Assembly (NCBI GenBank): GCA_963790075.1
Contig: CAWBNG010000009.1
Location: 248,001-312,000 of the forward strand
Direction of reading: 5' to 3'
Source of the DNA: CAYOUV01 sp963790075
GTDB taxonomy: Bacteria; Chloroflexota; Anaerolineae; Anaerolineales; Villigracilaceae
DNA length: 64,000 nucleotides
In this document: positions 53,380 to 61,052 of the stretch, piece by piece
Layout: each line of letters opens with the position of its first letter
How positions within the stretch are numbered: the first letter of the stretch is position 1
Translations under genes and position numbers: made by a program
The notes under the pieces: generated by a model
Databases searched by the model: none
What the model was told of the DNA's origin: nothing
Seen by the model: only the letters and a program-made list of their open reading frames with translations

Positions 53380-54080
53380 AAAATCACACCGAAACCTTAT
53401 TGCGCTTGGTAAAAGAATTGTTCGCGCCTGAAGAAGCCAAACAGTTACGGTTATTGACGGAAACAATGCCACTCAACCTTGACCAATTGACAGCATTCGA
53501 CGAAAAATTAGTCGGACCAAGTATTTCGCGCATAAATTGTGAGCGAAGTGGACGTTACGAAATACCAGACCGTGATATTTTTCGTCCACTCCAATATTGC
53601 GGAATGTATTTCAAGGCCATGGTTTCAAAAGAAAACATTGACGACCCTCTTTGGCTGACGCGTGATATTGTCGAGATGAGCAGTTTGCATATTGAAGGAT
53701 TGATCAAAAATATCGGGAATGTGTTTCATCTCCCATTGGGCGCAGCACTGCGCAATGCGATTGTAAAAAAGAAGGTTGACCCAACAACATGGAATCAAAT
53801 TGACGGTTTTACTCATATCTATAACGACGCAAAGCACAATTTTAGCCATGCCAAAGATACTCATATGTTCTCTCTCGAAGATGCCATTATGTCATATTTT
53901 GTATGTCGTAATCTCGGCGTAAAGTTGTACCCACTTGCAAGACTAGCAACTGACATAAGAATATTTGACAAGGAATGCGAAAAATCAGAGAAGTCACGAA
54001 TGCCGAGCTGGATAGTTAATTCGCCTGACGAGAAAGTGGATGCTGTAATCGAGTCCGCTAGCGGGTGGCCGATAAAGTAG
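53376..54080 (+). CDS. unknown protein sharing the methylase C-terminal tail
   Basis: A 234-residue soluble, mostly helical protein with no family recognised. ATG 53376 overlaps the methylase stop (ATGA), so it is translated with it. A His/Asn-rich segment IYNDAKHNFSHAK lies in the middle and might be an HEPN-like site, but the usual R-x4-6-H is not clear. Its last 14 residues, VDAVIESASGWPIK, match the methylase end almost residue for residue. It probably acts with the methylase. Confidence 0.65.
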   Translation: MKNHTETLLRLVKELFAPEEAKQLRLLTETMPLNLDQLTAFDEKLVGPSISRINCERSGRYEIPDRDIFRPLQYCGMYFKAMVSKENIDDPLWLTRDIVEMSSLHIEGLIKNIGNVFHLPLGAALRNAIVKKKVDPTTWNQIDGFTHIYNDAKHNFSHAKDTHMFSLEDAIMSYFVCRNLGVKLYPLARLATDIRIFDKECEKSEKSRMPSWIVNSPDEKVDAVIESASGWPIK

Positions 54081-54093
54081 AACGGAAATAAAA

Positions 54094-54714
54094 ATGGATG
54101 CGATATCTATCAAAGATACAAAAGGTTTTGTAAGGGAATTTTTAGACGAATATCTCTCAGATGGGTTGGGATCAAAAAATAGAAGAGAGATTGATATCCT
54201 CATCATGAACTTGCTGATGAAATATGGAGACCTCGCTGTAAAAAGCAACCAGGAACTCAGCATTCTGCTCCAGGCGACTGAATCGAAGATCAAGGGTCTG
54301 CGTTATGAAGCTAGATTGAAATATCCACCTGATGAGGATTATGTAAAACGAGAATTCCTTTACATTCTTTACAAGTCCCAATCTGACTTCACAAGTGGAA
54401 AGATAATGTTTGCAATAGAAGATGTCTATCTCAGGCATGCCATCCAAGGGAGATTAAAGGCAAGAGGGATGTTTGCGGATACCTCCTTCAATACTGAAAT
54501 TGTCAGAATAGACAAAAATTCTCTCGAATCTGTGATTGAGGAGTTGTATGGTAAGGAAACATCTGACGTTTTTCACGATGGCTTCAGTGAAATGGAAAAC
54601 CAAGAAGAAGGTATTGATGCAGGAGCTTCAATTAAGAAAGCCTTGATGAAATTTGTAATTGATACTGGAATATCACTTGGGCTTAATTTATTAAAGAGCC
54701 GCTTGTCAACGTAA
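54094..54714 (+). CDS. unknown protein of the defence block
   Basis: A 206-residue protein that I cannot name. The segment NQELSILLQATESKIKGLRY looks like a helix-turn-helix (about residues 52-72), followed by YVKREFLYILYKSQSDF and a conserved-looking VYLRHAIQGRLKARGMFAD. The C-terminal 40 residues are helical and hydrophobic. It starts 13 nt after the previous gene in an AT-rich stretch, so it belongs to the same transcript. DNA binding is an inference. Confidence 0.62.
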   Translation: MDAISIKDTKGFVREFLDEYLSDGLGSKNRREIDILIMNLLMKYGDLAVKSNQELSILLQATESKIKGLRYEARLKYPPDEDYVKREFLYILYKSQSDFTSGKIMFAIEDVYLRHAIQGRLKARGMFADTSFNTEIVRIDKNSLESVIEELYGKETSDVFHDGFSEMENQEEGIDAGASIKKALMKFVIDTGISLGLNLLKSRLST

Positions 54715-54721
54715 GTGTCAT

Positions 54722-55153
54722 ATGAAGAAAGATAAATCGTTCACTGAATTTCACAAACGTGTGAGTCGCGGTCGAAAATTTGAGAAATGGGAAAGGTCTC
54801 ACTGGATAGGCAAAATCAATTCCGCTGCTGAATTTGAAGCGTCCACACAATGGGAGGGCAAACGCGGACGGGTGGACATACGACTAAGTTTGGAAGAGGA
54901 TGGACAGGTAGTAATTGTTGAAATCAAAGCCACTGATTGGGATAAGGTTAAGGAGTATAGGGTAAGGCCAAATGCAATGCGGCACACTCGTCAAATTTGG
55001 CGTTATATTGAAGATCACTTAAAACCTTTAGATGTGACACCAGCCATTGTTTACCCGTCTCCGCCAACAACACCTGGACGAAAAGAGCAAGTGGAGGAAA
55101 TCCTGAACGAAAGAGGAATTCAGGTTGTTTGGAGAAATGAATACTCGTTGTAA
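54722..55153 (+). CDS. PD-(D/E)XK nuclease-like protein
   Basis: A 143-residue protein with a restriction-endonuclease-like core: Asp52 in GRVDIRL, then Glu67 and Lys69 in VVIVEIKATDWD, spaced as in PD-(D/E)XK nucleases, and a downstream helix AMRHTRQIWRYIE. It starts 7 nt after the previous gene. Small size and lack of a DNA-recognition domain suggest it works with other proteins of the block. Confidence 0.75.
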   Translation: MKKDKSFTEFHKRVSRGRKFEKWERSHWIGKINSAAEFEASTQWEGKRGRVDIRLSLEEDGQVVIVEIKATDWDKVKEYRVRPNAMRHTRQIWRYIEDHLKPLDVTPAIVYPSPPTTPGRKEQVEEILNERGIQVVWRNEYSL

Positions 55154-55173
55154 TTCAAGTCGGTCGATGAAAA

Positions 55174-55812
55174 GTGAAGACGATGAAACACGAAATGGAA
55201 GCTATTGAAATTGATGAACGAGCCAAAGAAAAAGTAATAAAAGATTATGGTTTTCCTCCCTGTATACATATCCCAATTGCAGCCATAGACGAAAATGCTA
55301 TTACGAGGTTTATCGGAGAAATAGTTGATGTTTTGGTGCCAAGTATGCCAAATAAAGCGCTTGTTGTGCAACCATATAAAATACCAGAATTAGACATGAG
55401 AATGCCGATTTGGCAAATGAATGAAGCGGCGGTCTTACATCACCCCAGACAGGTCTGGGTCCATGTTAATTATTCTGGTTACAGAAAGGCATATATTAAA
55501 GCATTCCCAAATGAGGACTTATCAGGTTTAGTATTAGATCATGTCTTAAATCGCCGAGTAGCAAGACTCAAAAGCTTCAACTATCTCAGGATTGTCCCCA
55601 TATCAAGAGGGGCGAATTCTAGCAGTGGAGGTTTATCAGAAAAGTGGGGTGTTGAATATCATAGTACATCATCGATGGTGAAGAAGAATAAAGAAAATCC
55701 CACATTCATACAATACGCAGATTTAGCAGATATAACCAAAATGCTTAACCTTAAAACAGGAGGCTCAATACAGGATGGCGTAAATGACGTTATAAATCTT
55801 GTTTTTGTTTAG
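55174..55812 (+). CDS. unknown protein of the defence block
   Basis: A 212-residue protein without an assigned family. Its middle has LVLDHVLNRRVARLKSFNYL and then ISRGANSSSGGLSEKWGVEYH, residues that look well conserved; an HNH-like metal site (Asp-His and Gly-Gly with His) is conceivable but not proven. It follows the PD-(D/E)XK gene by 20 nt and is AT-rich like its neighbours. Confidence 0.6.
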   Translation: MKTMKHEMEAIEIDERAKEKVIKDYGFPPCIHIPIAAIDENAITRFIGEIVDVLVPSMPNKALVVQPYKIPELDMRMPIWQMNEAAVLHHPRQVWVHVNYSGYRKAYIKAFPNEDLSGLVLDHVLNRRVARLKSFNYLRIVPISRGANSSSGGLSEKWGVEYHSTSSMVKKNKENPTFIQYADLADITKMLNLKTGGSIQDGVNDVINLVFV

Positions 55813-55832
55813 AGCATTCTGGGTAGATTTTG

Positions 55833-55988
55833 ATGGCGAAGGATCTCTCCCCCGTCCCCTCTCCTAAAGGAAATGGGTGCCTGCTGGCGAAGGTTGACGC
55901 GCTGCAAGAGTTGCAGTCCGCGGGCGGGGAGGAGTTGGATGCGCTGCTGCCGTCATTGTTGGATAGGGCGTTTAAGGGAGAATTATGA
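55833..55988 (+). pseudogene. hsdS C-terminal relic
   Basis: A 51-codon frame whose last 36 codons read LLAKVDALQELQSAGGEE...LLPSLLDRAFKGEL, the standard C-terminus of type I restriction specificity subunits. The upstream part (DLSPVPSPKGNG) is unrelated. The target recognition domains are lost, so this is a leftover of a former hsdS gene. Confidence 0.72.
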
Positions 55989-55998
55989 GGAGAAAGTT

Positions 55999-56478
55999 AT
56001 GGATGAAGTAACGCGAATATTACTTACGTCTGGATTAACTTTTTTCACCAGTATTGTGGCCGCGTATGTTACTACAATAATAACAGTGAACCTATCTTTG
56101 CGACGCTTCCGCTCTGAACGCTGGTGGGAACGTAAAGTTGAAGCATATGCTCGCCTGTTAGATTACCTCTATGATCTGCAAGAGTATGCTGCTAGCAAAC
56201 TTCGTCAACACGAACCTACTGAAGAAGAGCGACTGGAATTTTCGAATCGTTCTAAAAAAGCCTCAGCCGAAATCCAAAAAATCAGAACAATTGGCGCATT
56301 CGTTATCTCTGATGAGGTTTGGAAGTTATTGAATGATATGGAAGTCGAACGTTCCCCCAATCTGAATAACAGGGAGCAGTCATTTTACGAAATGATTGAT
56401 GAGGATGAGTTTATCCTTTCAAAATATATACCAATATTTCGCAAATTGATAAGAAAAGAATTAAAAATTTCTGATTAG
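55999..56478 (+). CDS. single-pass membrane protein with helical cytosolic domain
   Basis: A 159-residue protein. One N-terminal membrane helix (about 8-32, ILLTSGLTFFTSIVAAYVTT) is followed by a Trp/Arg-rich RSERWWERKVEAYARLLDYLYDLQEYA and further helices. Proteins of this shape are common in defence islands but have no known activity that I can name. GAGGAG precedes ATG 55999. It stands between two hsdS relics. Confidence 0.62.
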   Translation: MDEVTRILLTSGLTFFTSIVAAYVTTIITVNLSLRRFRSERWWERKVEAYARLLDYLYDLQEYAASKLRQHEPTEEERLEFSNRSKKASAEIQKIRTIGAFVISDEVWKLLNDMEVERSPNLNNREQSFYEMIDEDEFILSKYIPIFRKLIRKELKISD

Positions 56479-56523
56479 ATTAAAATAGTCAAACATTCTC
56501 TTTATATTGGATGAAAATATTTC

Positions 56524-56676
56524 ATGAACCAGAGCCACATCGTAGCTTATATAGATGACCTGAATGAGTGGGTCAACTGGTTGCGGCGACTGCAGGCCGA
56601 GCATTCCGATGTGAATCGTGATCCATGCAAACTATTACAGCAAGTGAGGATATTATGGAACCAATTCTTTGGGTAA
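56524..56676 (+). pseudogene. possible second hsdS relic
   Basis: A 50-codon frame. Residues SHIVAYIDDLNEWVNWL and RRLQAE resemble the central/C-terminal coiled coil of HsdS (commonly RRIVAYLDxLQAKVDALRRLQAE). The similarity fades afterwards and the frame overlaps the next gene start. Confidence 0.48.
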
Positions 56677-56873
56677 TCACGATATTATTGCTTGTCACAA
56701 TTCTCATATGCATTGGGAATATAAATCAAAAGAAACGACGGCTTGATGAACTGAACTCGGCGATTAAAATTTTACGCGGGGAAAAGAAAAATGCAGAACA
56801 ACAAATGCAAATGTTAAAAATCGAAAAGGACAAGTTTTTCGAGAAAGTTCTTAAGTCTAAGAATCAGAATTAA
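56655..56873 (+). CDS. small membrane-anchored coiled-coil protein
   Basis: A 72-residue protein: membrane helix EPILWVITILLLVTILICI (residues 2-20) and a Lys/Glu-rich coiled coil. GAGGA precedes the ATG. After its stop the -1 frame stays open to 56962 and continues the coiled coil (ELIDKDKEVLGLYEIIKN, then NAELRRSG), so the gene is either frameshifted or ends by a -1 shift. It precedes the Hsp70-like gene by about 110 nt (20 nt from the -1 frame stop) and may anchor it. Confidence 0.55.
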   Translation: MEPILWVITILLLVTILICIGNINQKKRRLDELNSAIKILRGEKKNAEQQMQMLKIEKDKFFEKVLKSKNQN

Positions 56874-56982
56874 TCGATAAGGATAAAGAAGTTCTGGGCC
56901 TTTACGAAATTATAAAAAATTTAAAAACGGAAAATGCAGAATTACGTCGTTCCGGATGGTGAATTAAGGTGGAGAAAACAAC

Positions 56983-58620
56983 ATGGGAATGAAAAAGTTC
57001 GGGATTGATCTAGGCACATCATATTCTGCAATAAGCTATGTGGAGCGACCGCTTAGTCCCCAAGAAGACCCCACTCCGGTACAGTTCAGTAATAGCGCTG
57101 TCAAAATGCCAAGCGCAGTATACATACCTGAAGGAGGCGAACCATATGTCGGTTTCGATGCTATTGTGCAGAAAGTCGTCAATCCGGCGCGCTTCTACGA
57201 TAACTTCAAGCGCCACCTTGATCCCGACCATCCGCAATTACGAGCATTGCCTGATGGGCAAGCAGTAGATGCCATAAATTTACAGCGACAAGTTTTATTA
57301 AAACTCCTGTCAGAAGCCAACCAACGTGTTGGTGAAGAGGTAATAAATCCCGTGATCTGCCACCCCGCAGGCGGTGCGTGGCACAGCTATTTAAAAACAG
57401 TTTGCGCCGGTTTGGATATCGAACCGGATTTCATCAGTGAGCCGGAGGCGGCGCTGTATTACGCTCAACACAAACATCGTTTTTTCAACGAAAAAGAGAA
57501 AAATGTGCTTTTGATTGACTTTGGCGGCGGCACCTGCGATTTTATCTTAATGAAGGTTTCCTTTGGCTTGGAAAATGGCATTCTTCGCCAGAGAAACGCC
57601 ATTGCGTTTGACGAGGATCGTCTTGATTTAGGTGGAAATGACATTGACAGATTGATCCGGGATGAATTTATTCGAAAATGGAAAGAACGATATCCGGAAG
57701 AGCAACATCCCATACTTTACAAATCTCTGGAACGATTTGATGCGCCTGAAATTGATCAGGAATTATTTCAGACAGCAAAACTCGTCAAGGAAACACTCTC
57801 CCAGAAATATCGCGATGGGGAGATGAAATTTGAATTCCCGATTCGCTTGAATGGTCTGCCAAACAGCACCAAGCTGGAATATAAAATGCCTGTTCAGCAT
57901 CTTTATGATCTTACTTTTGACTTCTTGCGACAAAAAATTGAGTGGATGCTGCTTGAAGATATCGAAGAAGGACCACAAAAACATAGGAAGTTTCTCGGGC
58001 GCAAAGGAATAAAACCCGAGGATATTACGTTAGTTTTGCTTACCGGTGGTTCCAATCAACTTCCTTGGATACAACACAAGATAATTGCGGATATCTTTCC
58101 TTATTTGTATGCACAAAAACGCATTCTGCTTCTTAGCAGCCCAGAGATGAGTGTTTCATTTGGAGCAGCCCTATATGCGTATGATCGTGACGAAGACAAC
58201 ATCAAATTTACCAGAACCCTTCAAGAAGATCTCCGAATAAAAATTGAAGGGCGAGATGATGCGTATGAATTGGTAAAACGTGGTGCTGTTCTTCCTTATC
58301 CATCTAAAAGGCTGTATATAAAAGCAAAACATTTCTTCCCATTCCCTGCAACCGGGAAGCAATTGCTCATTGAGCTATTGGCTGGAAACGATCACAGGGC
58401 ATCAAAATGCAGACAGCTTTCTTATGAACCACGAGAGATAGAATTCCAGGCAGAGATAAGTGCGGGCTCTCCGATGCAGATGCGGGTTGAAATTGATCTA
58501 AAAGGCGATATACACCTTTATTTTTCACAAGTAAAATTTTCATTGCGTAAGCCAGAAGAAATCATGATATCCTTCGGGGCACTGAACGTGAAATCGGTTT
58601 TAGAAGAAGGTAAAAAATGA
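56983..58620 (+). CDS. Hsp70/DnaK-like ATPase
   Basis: A 545-residue actin-fold ATPase. Phosphate-1 loop GIDLGTSYSAISYV is residues 7-20, phosphate-2 loop LLIDFGGGTCDF is 176-187, and the adenosine motif VLLTGGSNQLPW lies near 350. The middle segment VICHPAGGAWHSYLK and ISEPEAALYYA follow DnaK topology. The last 130 residues are a short beta-rich part and lack the usual DnaK substrate domain and helical lid. It has no DnaJ or GrpE beside it and lies between two membrane proteins, so it is not the housekeeping DnaK. Confidence 0.85.
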   Translation: MGMKKFGIDLGTSYSAISYVERPLSPQEDPTPVQFSNSAVKMPSAVYIPEGGEPYVGFDAIVQKVVNPARFYDNFKRHLDPDHPQLRALPDGQAVDAINLQRQVLLKLLSEANQRVGEEVINPVICHPAGGAWHSYLKTVCAGLDIEPDFISEPEAALYYAQHKHRFFNEKEKNVLLIDFGGGTCDFILMKVSFGLENGILRQRNAIAFDEDRLDLGGNDIDRLIRDEFIRKWKERYPEEQHPILYKSLERFDAPEIDQELFQTAKLVKETLSQKYRDGEMKFEFPIRLNGLPNSTKLEYKMPVQHLYDLTFDFLRQKIEWMLLEDIEEGPQKHRKFLGRKGIKPEDITLVLLTGGSNQLPWIQHKIIADIFPYLYAQKRILLLSSPEMSVSFGAALYAYDRDEDNIKFTRTLQEDLRIKIEGRDDAYELVKRGAVLPYPSKRLYIKAKHFFPFPATGKQLLIELLAGNDHRASKCRQLSYEPREIEFQAEISAGSPMQMRVEIDLKGDIHLYFSQVKFSLRKPEEIMISFGALNVKSVLEEGKK

Positions 58621-59345
58621 GGAGGGGGATAAGTAGTTTTTATGAGGGCGGTAACCGGTTATTTTTTGTCGTTATCACCGAACCGATTATTTGGATTACG
58701 ATTGTTCTTATGTCTATCATCATATCACTGTCATTCATTTTCCCAAATGCCCAATTCTTTTATCCGATCTTTAACAAGGAAATTAATTATGTGGATACTT
58801 ACCCCTTTAGAAATTCATTCGACGACCTGACAATTGCAATATCTGCTCCAGATAGAATTATCCCGAGTAATAAAGATGTTTACAAATTCCGAATTGACAT
58901 TAAAAATACATCAAAAGTTTCTAAAAAAGTGGAACTTATTCTCGACGAAAATGATCCATTCCTAACTTTAATGGATCCCGAATCAAATAAGGCGATCAAT
59001 ACCCTACCAATTAAAATCGATTGGATTATTCAACCTGGAAATACCCTCAAGGTTGCTGATTATCTGCTCGAAGTGTTGCCTAATAACGAGCCGATTGAGC
59101 AAGTAAATATTGAGTTGTCCGTGGAAAGCACCAAAAGATTTGTCTATAAAGAAAGGATACAGAGTCAACTCCTACTCGGTGCCATATCTTTGGCTACTTG
59201 CTCTAATTTTGCCATTTATTGTTTCGATAGTGACATGGGTATCCAGAAAAGTTCAAGGATGAACCTCATGACAATGAACGAAGAACATATTGCCTTGGAT
59301 GGTGTCCTGATCGACATGGCAGACTTTGGGTTGAACGAGGAATAG
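58617..59345 (+). CDS. membrane protein with external beta domain, apparent frameshift
   Basis: Starts in a 4-nt overlap with the Hsp70-like gene. Helix FVVITEPIIWITIVLMSIII is followed by an extracellular beta-sandwich-like part (ISAPDRIIPSNKDVYKFRID, then VELILDENDPFLTL). From about 59165 the plus-one frame gives a much better ending: a second membrane helix VPYLWLLALILPFIVSIVTW and a basic SRKVQG stop at 59262. The annotated frame beyond this is probably spurious, so the gene has a base insertion/deletion or the assembly has an error. Confidence 0.6.
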   Translation: MRRGISSFYEGGNRLFFVVITEPIIWITIVLMSIIISLSFIFPNAQFFYPIFNKEINYVDTYPFRNSFDDLTIAISAPDRIIPSNKDVYKFRIDIKNTSKVSKKVELILDENDPFLTLMDPESNKAINTLPIKIDWIIQPGNTLKVADYLLEVLPNNEPIEQVNIELSVESTKRFVYKERIQSQLLLGAISLATCSNFAIYCFDSDMGIQKSSRMNLMTMNEEHIALDGVLIDMADFGLNEE

Positions 59346-59418
59346 TTTGGCCTAAATGGTTCGTCGGGCGCAGCAGGCTGCTTACCCTGCGGGTATAAGG
59401 CTACCAGGATGCTTGTAA

Positions 59419-59570
59419 AATGAGAATTGCCTGTCCCAAATGCGATTTCAGTCCCTCCCCAAGCCTGCTGTGGCAATTGCCGGCCCGGCTGCGGGCATAA
59501 CTGGCACACCTTTGCCACGCATGGCATTTTTCCGCGCTGTGCGAAAGTCTGTCACGATATAAGAGACCTT
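59419..59570 (+). pseudogene. zinc-ribbon protein relic
   Basis: MRIACPKCDFSPSPSLLWQ in one frame and PGCGHNWHTFATHGIFPRC in the next look like two halves of a double zinc-ribbon protein (CPxC...CGxxWxT...PxC). A frame change separates them and no intact gene remains. Confidence 0.4.
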
Positions 59571-59865
59571 ATGCCAATGGTTGATCTGTTCGTAAATTTA
59601 TTCGATAGGGGGCAAGCTGACGTCCAGATGACTCTCAAATATGTGGTCCCCTGGTTGAAGCCACTTGATATTCGAAGCAACCATAAACTAGCAGAAGCGA
59701 TGTGACGAGTTGCGGTACGCACAAAACAAGAGGAAGTCAATAATGACAGATTTTTGAAGGCTGAAGAACTGGGACTAAAATGATTCTCATAATGTAAAGT
59801 CGATCTAAGTCGTCAGCTTGACAGACCCCAATTTCGTCTCTTCTTCAAATCAAACATCTAGTTTT
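59571..59865. other. intergenic, island/Tad junction
   Basis: No gene recognised. The region separates the plus-strand island block from the minus-strand Tad genes. No copy of the tRNA-Arg 3' end was noticed here, so it cannot be called the right end of the element. Confidence 0.35.
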
Positions 59866-60300
59866 CTATCCCTGAATTCTCGCCTCGGCAACCCCCCTCA
59901 CGCTATATACACCCTGAAACCGTAAAACCCCTGGCATCAACGAAGACAAATCCGCTAAGACAGTAACAGAAACCACACAAGTCGCCGGGTTGATGCTGAT
60001 TCCGGTCACTGAGACACCGATATGCCGCTTTTGTAGGAAAGTAGTGTTCAAAGAGGCATAGCGCTGCGCGGTGGCGTACACGTCTGGCAGGAAGCGGATC
60101 TCACCGGTCTCCCGGAAGTGGACCACGTCGATGCGGGCAGCCGCAGCCAGGGCGGCTGCGTCGGCGGCTTTCCCAACGTCTCCCCTGGCATACACGATCC
60201 GCCCAATCTCGATCCCCACAGCGGTCAGTAACAGCAGGCCGGTCAGGATCAGGACGAAGAAGACCGTCATCTGCCCGCGCTCGGATCGCAAGGCTACCAA
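59866..60300 (-). CDS. TadG-like pilus assembly protein
   Basis: A 144-residue protein with the TadG-type N-terminus ERGQMTVFFVLILTGLLLLTAVGIEIG and then the conserved RIVYARGDVGKAADAAALAAA, where the G-Q site is the prepilin-like motif. The C-terminal part is a short beta domain. It overlaps the TadE-like gene by 7 nt. Probably a pseudopilin of the Flp/Tad secretion system, at the cell envelope. Confidence 0.82.
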   Translation of the reverse strand: MVALRSERGQMTVFFVLILTGLLLLTAVGIEIGRIVYARGDVGKAADAAALAAAARIDVVHFRETGEIRFLPDVYATAQRYASLNTTFLQKRHIGVSVTGISINPATCVVSVTVLADLSSLMPGVLRFQGVYSVRGVAEARIQG

Positions 60301-60695
60301 CCCTCCTGCCGAAAGGTGGACTCAGCGCTAACCGTGGTCAGTTTCCCCAACCCAAACAGATCGCCGCCGGGCATGACCAGCGGAATGTGGGCCGTGACGC
60401 GGATTTGCACGGTTGAGCCGACTATGCCTCCCGGTGCGAGTACCGCCACAGCCGGATCACGGATGACCGGCTGCCCGTTCAAAGCAGACTGGGCTGCACC
60501 CACTGCTTCGCAGGGTGCGCAGCCTTGGGAGACCGATCCCATCCTGGCTCCATGCCGGGCGGCGTTCTCTACGATCGACAGCCCGTACAGGTACAAACCG
60601 AACTGCAGCATGCCCAGGAACATCAGGATGGCCAGCATCACGACCAGCCCGAACTCCACGGCACTCTGGCCGCGTTTATCGCTTCGTCTCAGCAT
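60294..60695 (-). CDS. TadE-like pseudopilin
   Basis: A 133-residue protein. The TadE motif KRGQSAVEFGLVVML is followed by a hydrophobic helix and a Cys-containing GCAPCEAV loop. ATG 60695 has GGAGG 5 nt upstream; the longer frame runs antisense into the VapB gene. The same GGAGGTAACC leader precedes the Flp pilin, consistent with one original operon. Confidence 0.87.
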   Translation of the reverse strand: MLRRSDKRGQSAVEFGLVVMLAILMFLGMLQFGLYLYGLSIVENAARHGARMGSVSQGCAPCEAVGAAQSALNGQPVIRDPAVAVLAPGGIVGSTVQIRVTAHIPLVMPGGDLFGLGKLTTVSAESTFRQEGW

Positions 60696-60717
60696 GGTTA
60701 CCTCCAAGAAACTGGCG

Positions 60718-60723
60718 TATAAT
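60718..60723 (+). promoter_or_regulatory. -10 box of the VapBC-like pair
   Basis: A perfect TATAAT, 36 nt upstream of the antitoxin ATG, in the divergent gap with tadE. The -35 region is weak. Confidence 0.45.
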
Positions 60724-60758
60724 TGCATTATCCTGATTTTGCAACTAGGAGCATACGG

Positions 60759-61052
60759 ATGACTACTCAGGTTAGTATCGGTCAGGTTAAGCGCGACATT
60801 TCCGAATTGGTCAACCGGGTCACTTATGCCGGTGAGCGCATCATCCTCACTTCTCGCGGCAAGCCCAAAGCAGCCCTGATCAGCATGGACGATTATGACC
60901 AGCTGCTCAAGAGTGAGAAGCGCGCCACAGACGTGCAAAAATGGCTGGTCGAGACCCGCGCGCTCTCCAACAAAATCGAAAAACGCCGCGGCAAGCCGGT
61001 GGACGCAGACATCATTCTGGATGCCTCCCGCCGTGACCTGGAAGAGCGATGA
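60759..61052 (+). CDS. Phd/YefM-like antitoxin (VapB)
   Basis: A 97-residue antitoxin. The N-terminal DNA-binding part reads VSIGQVKRDISELVNRV and GERIILTSRGKPKAALIS, diagnostic of Phd/YefM. The C-terminal 40 residues are helical and should fold on the toxin. AGGAG precedes ATG 60759. It overlaps the PIN-domain gene by 4 nt. Confidence 0.88.
   Translation: MTTQVSIGQVKRDISELVNRVTYAGERIILTSRGKPKAALISMDDYDQLLKSEKRATDVQKWLVETRALSNKIEKRRGKPVDADIILDASRRDLEER

Noticed and set aside
59427..59705. A 92-codon plus-strand gene
   Set aside because: Only its first part resembles a zinc ribbon and the matching first half is in another frame, so it was recorded as a relic and not as a gene.
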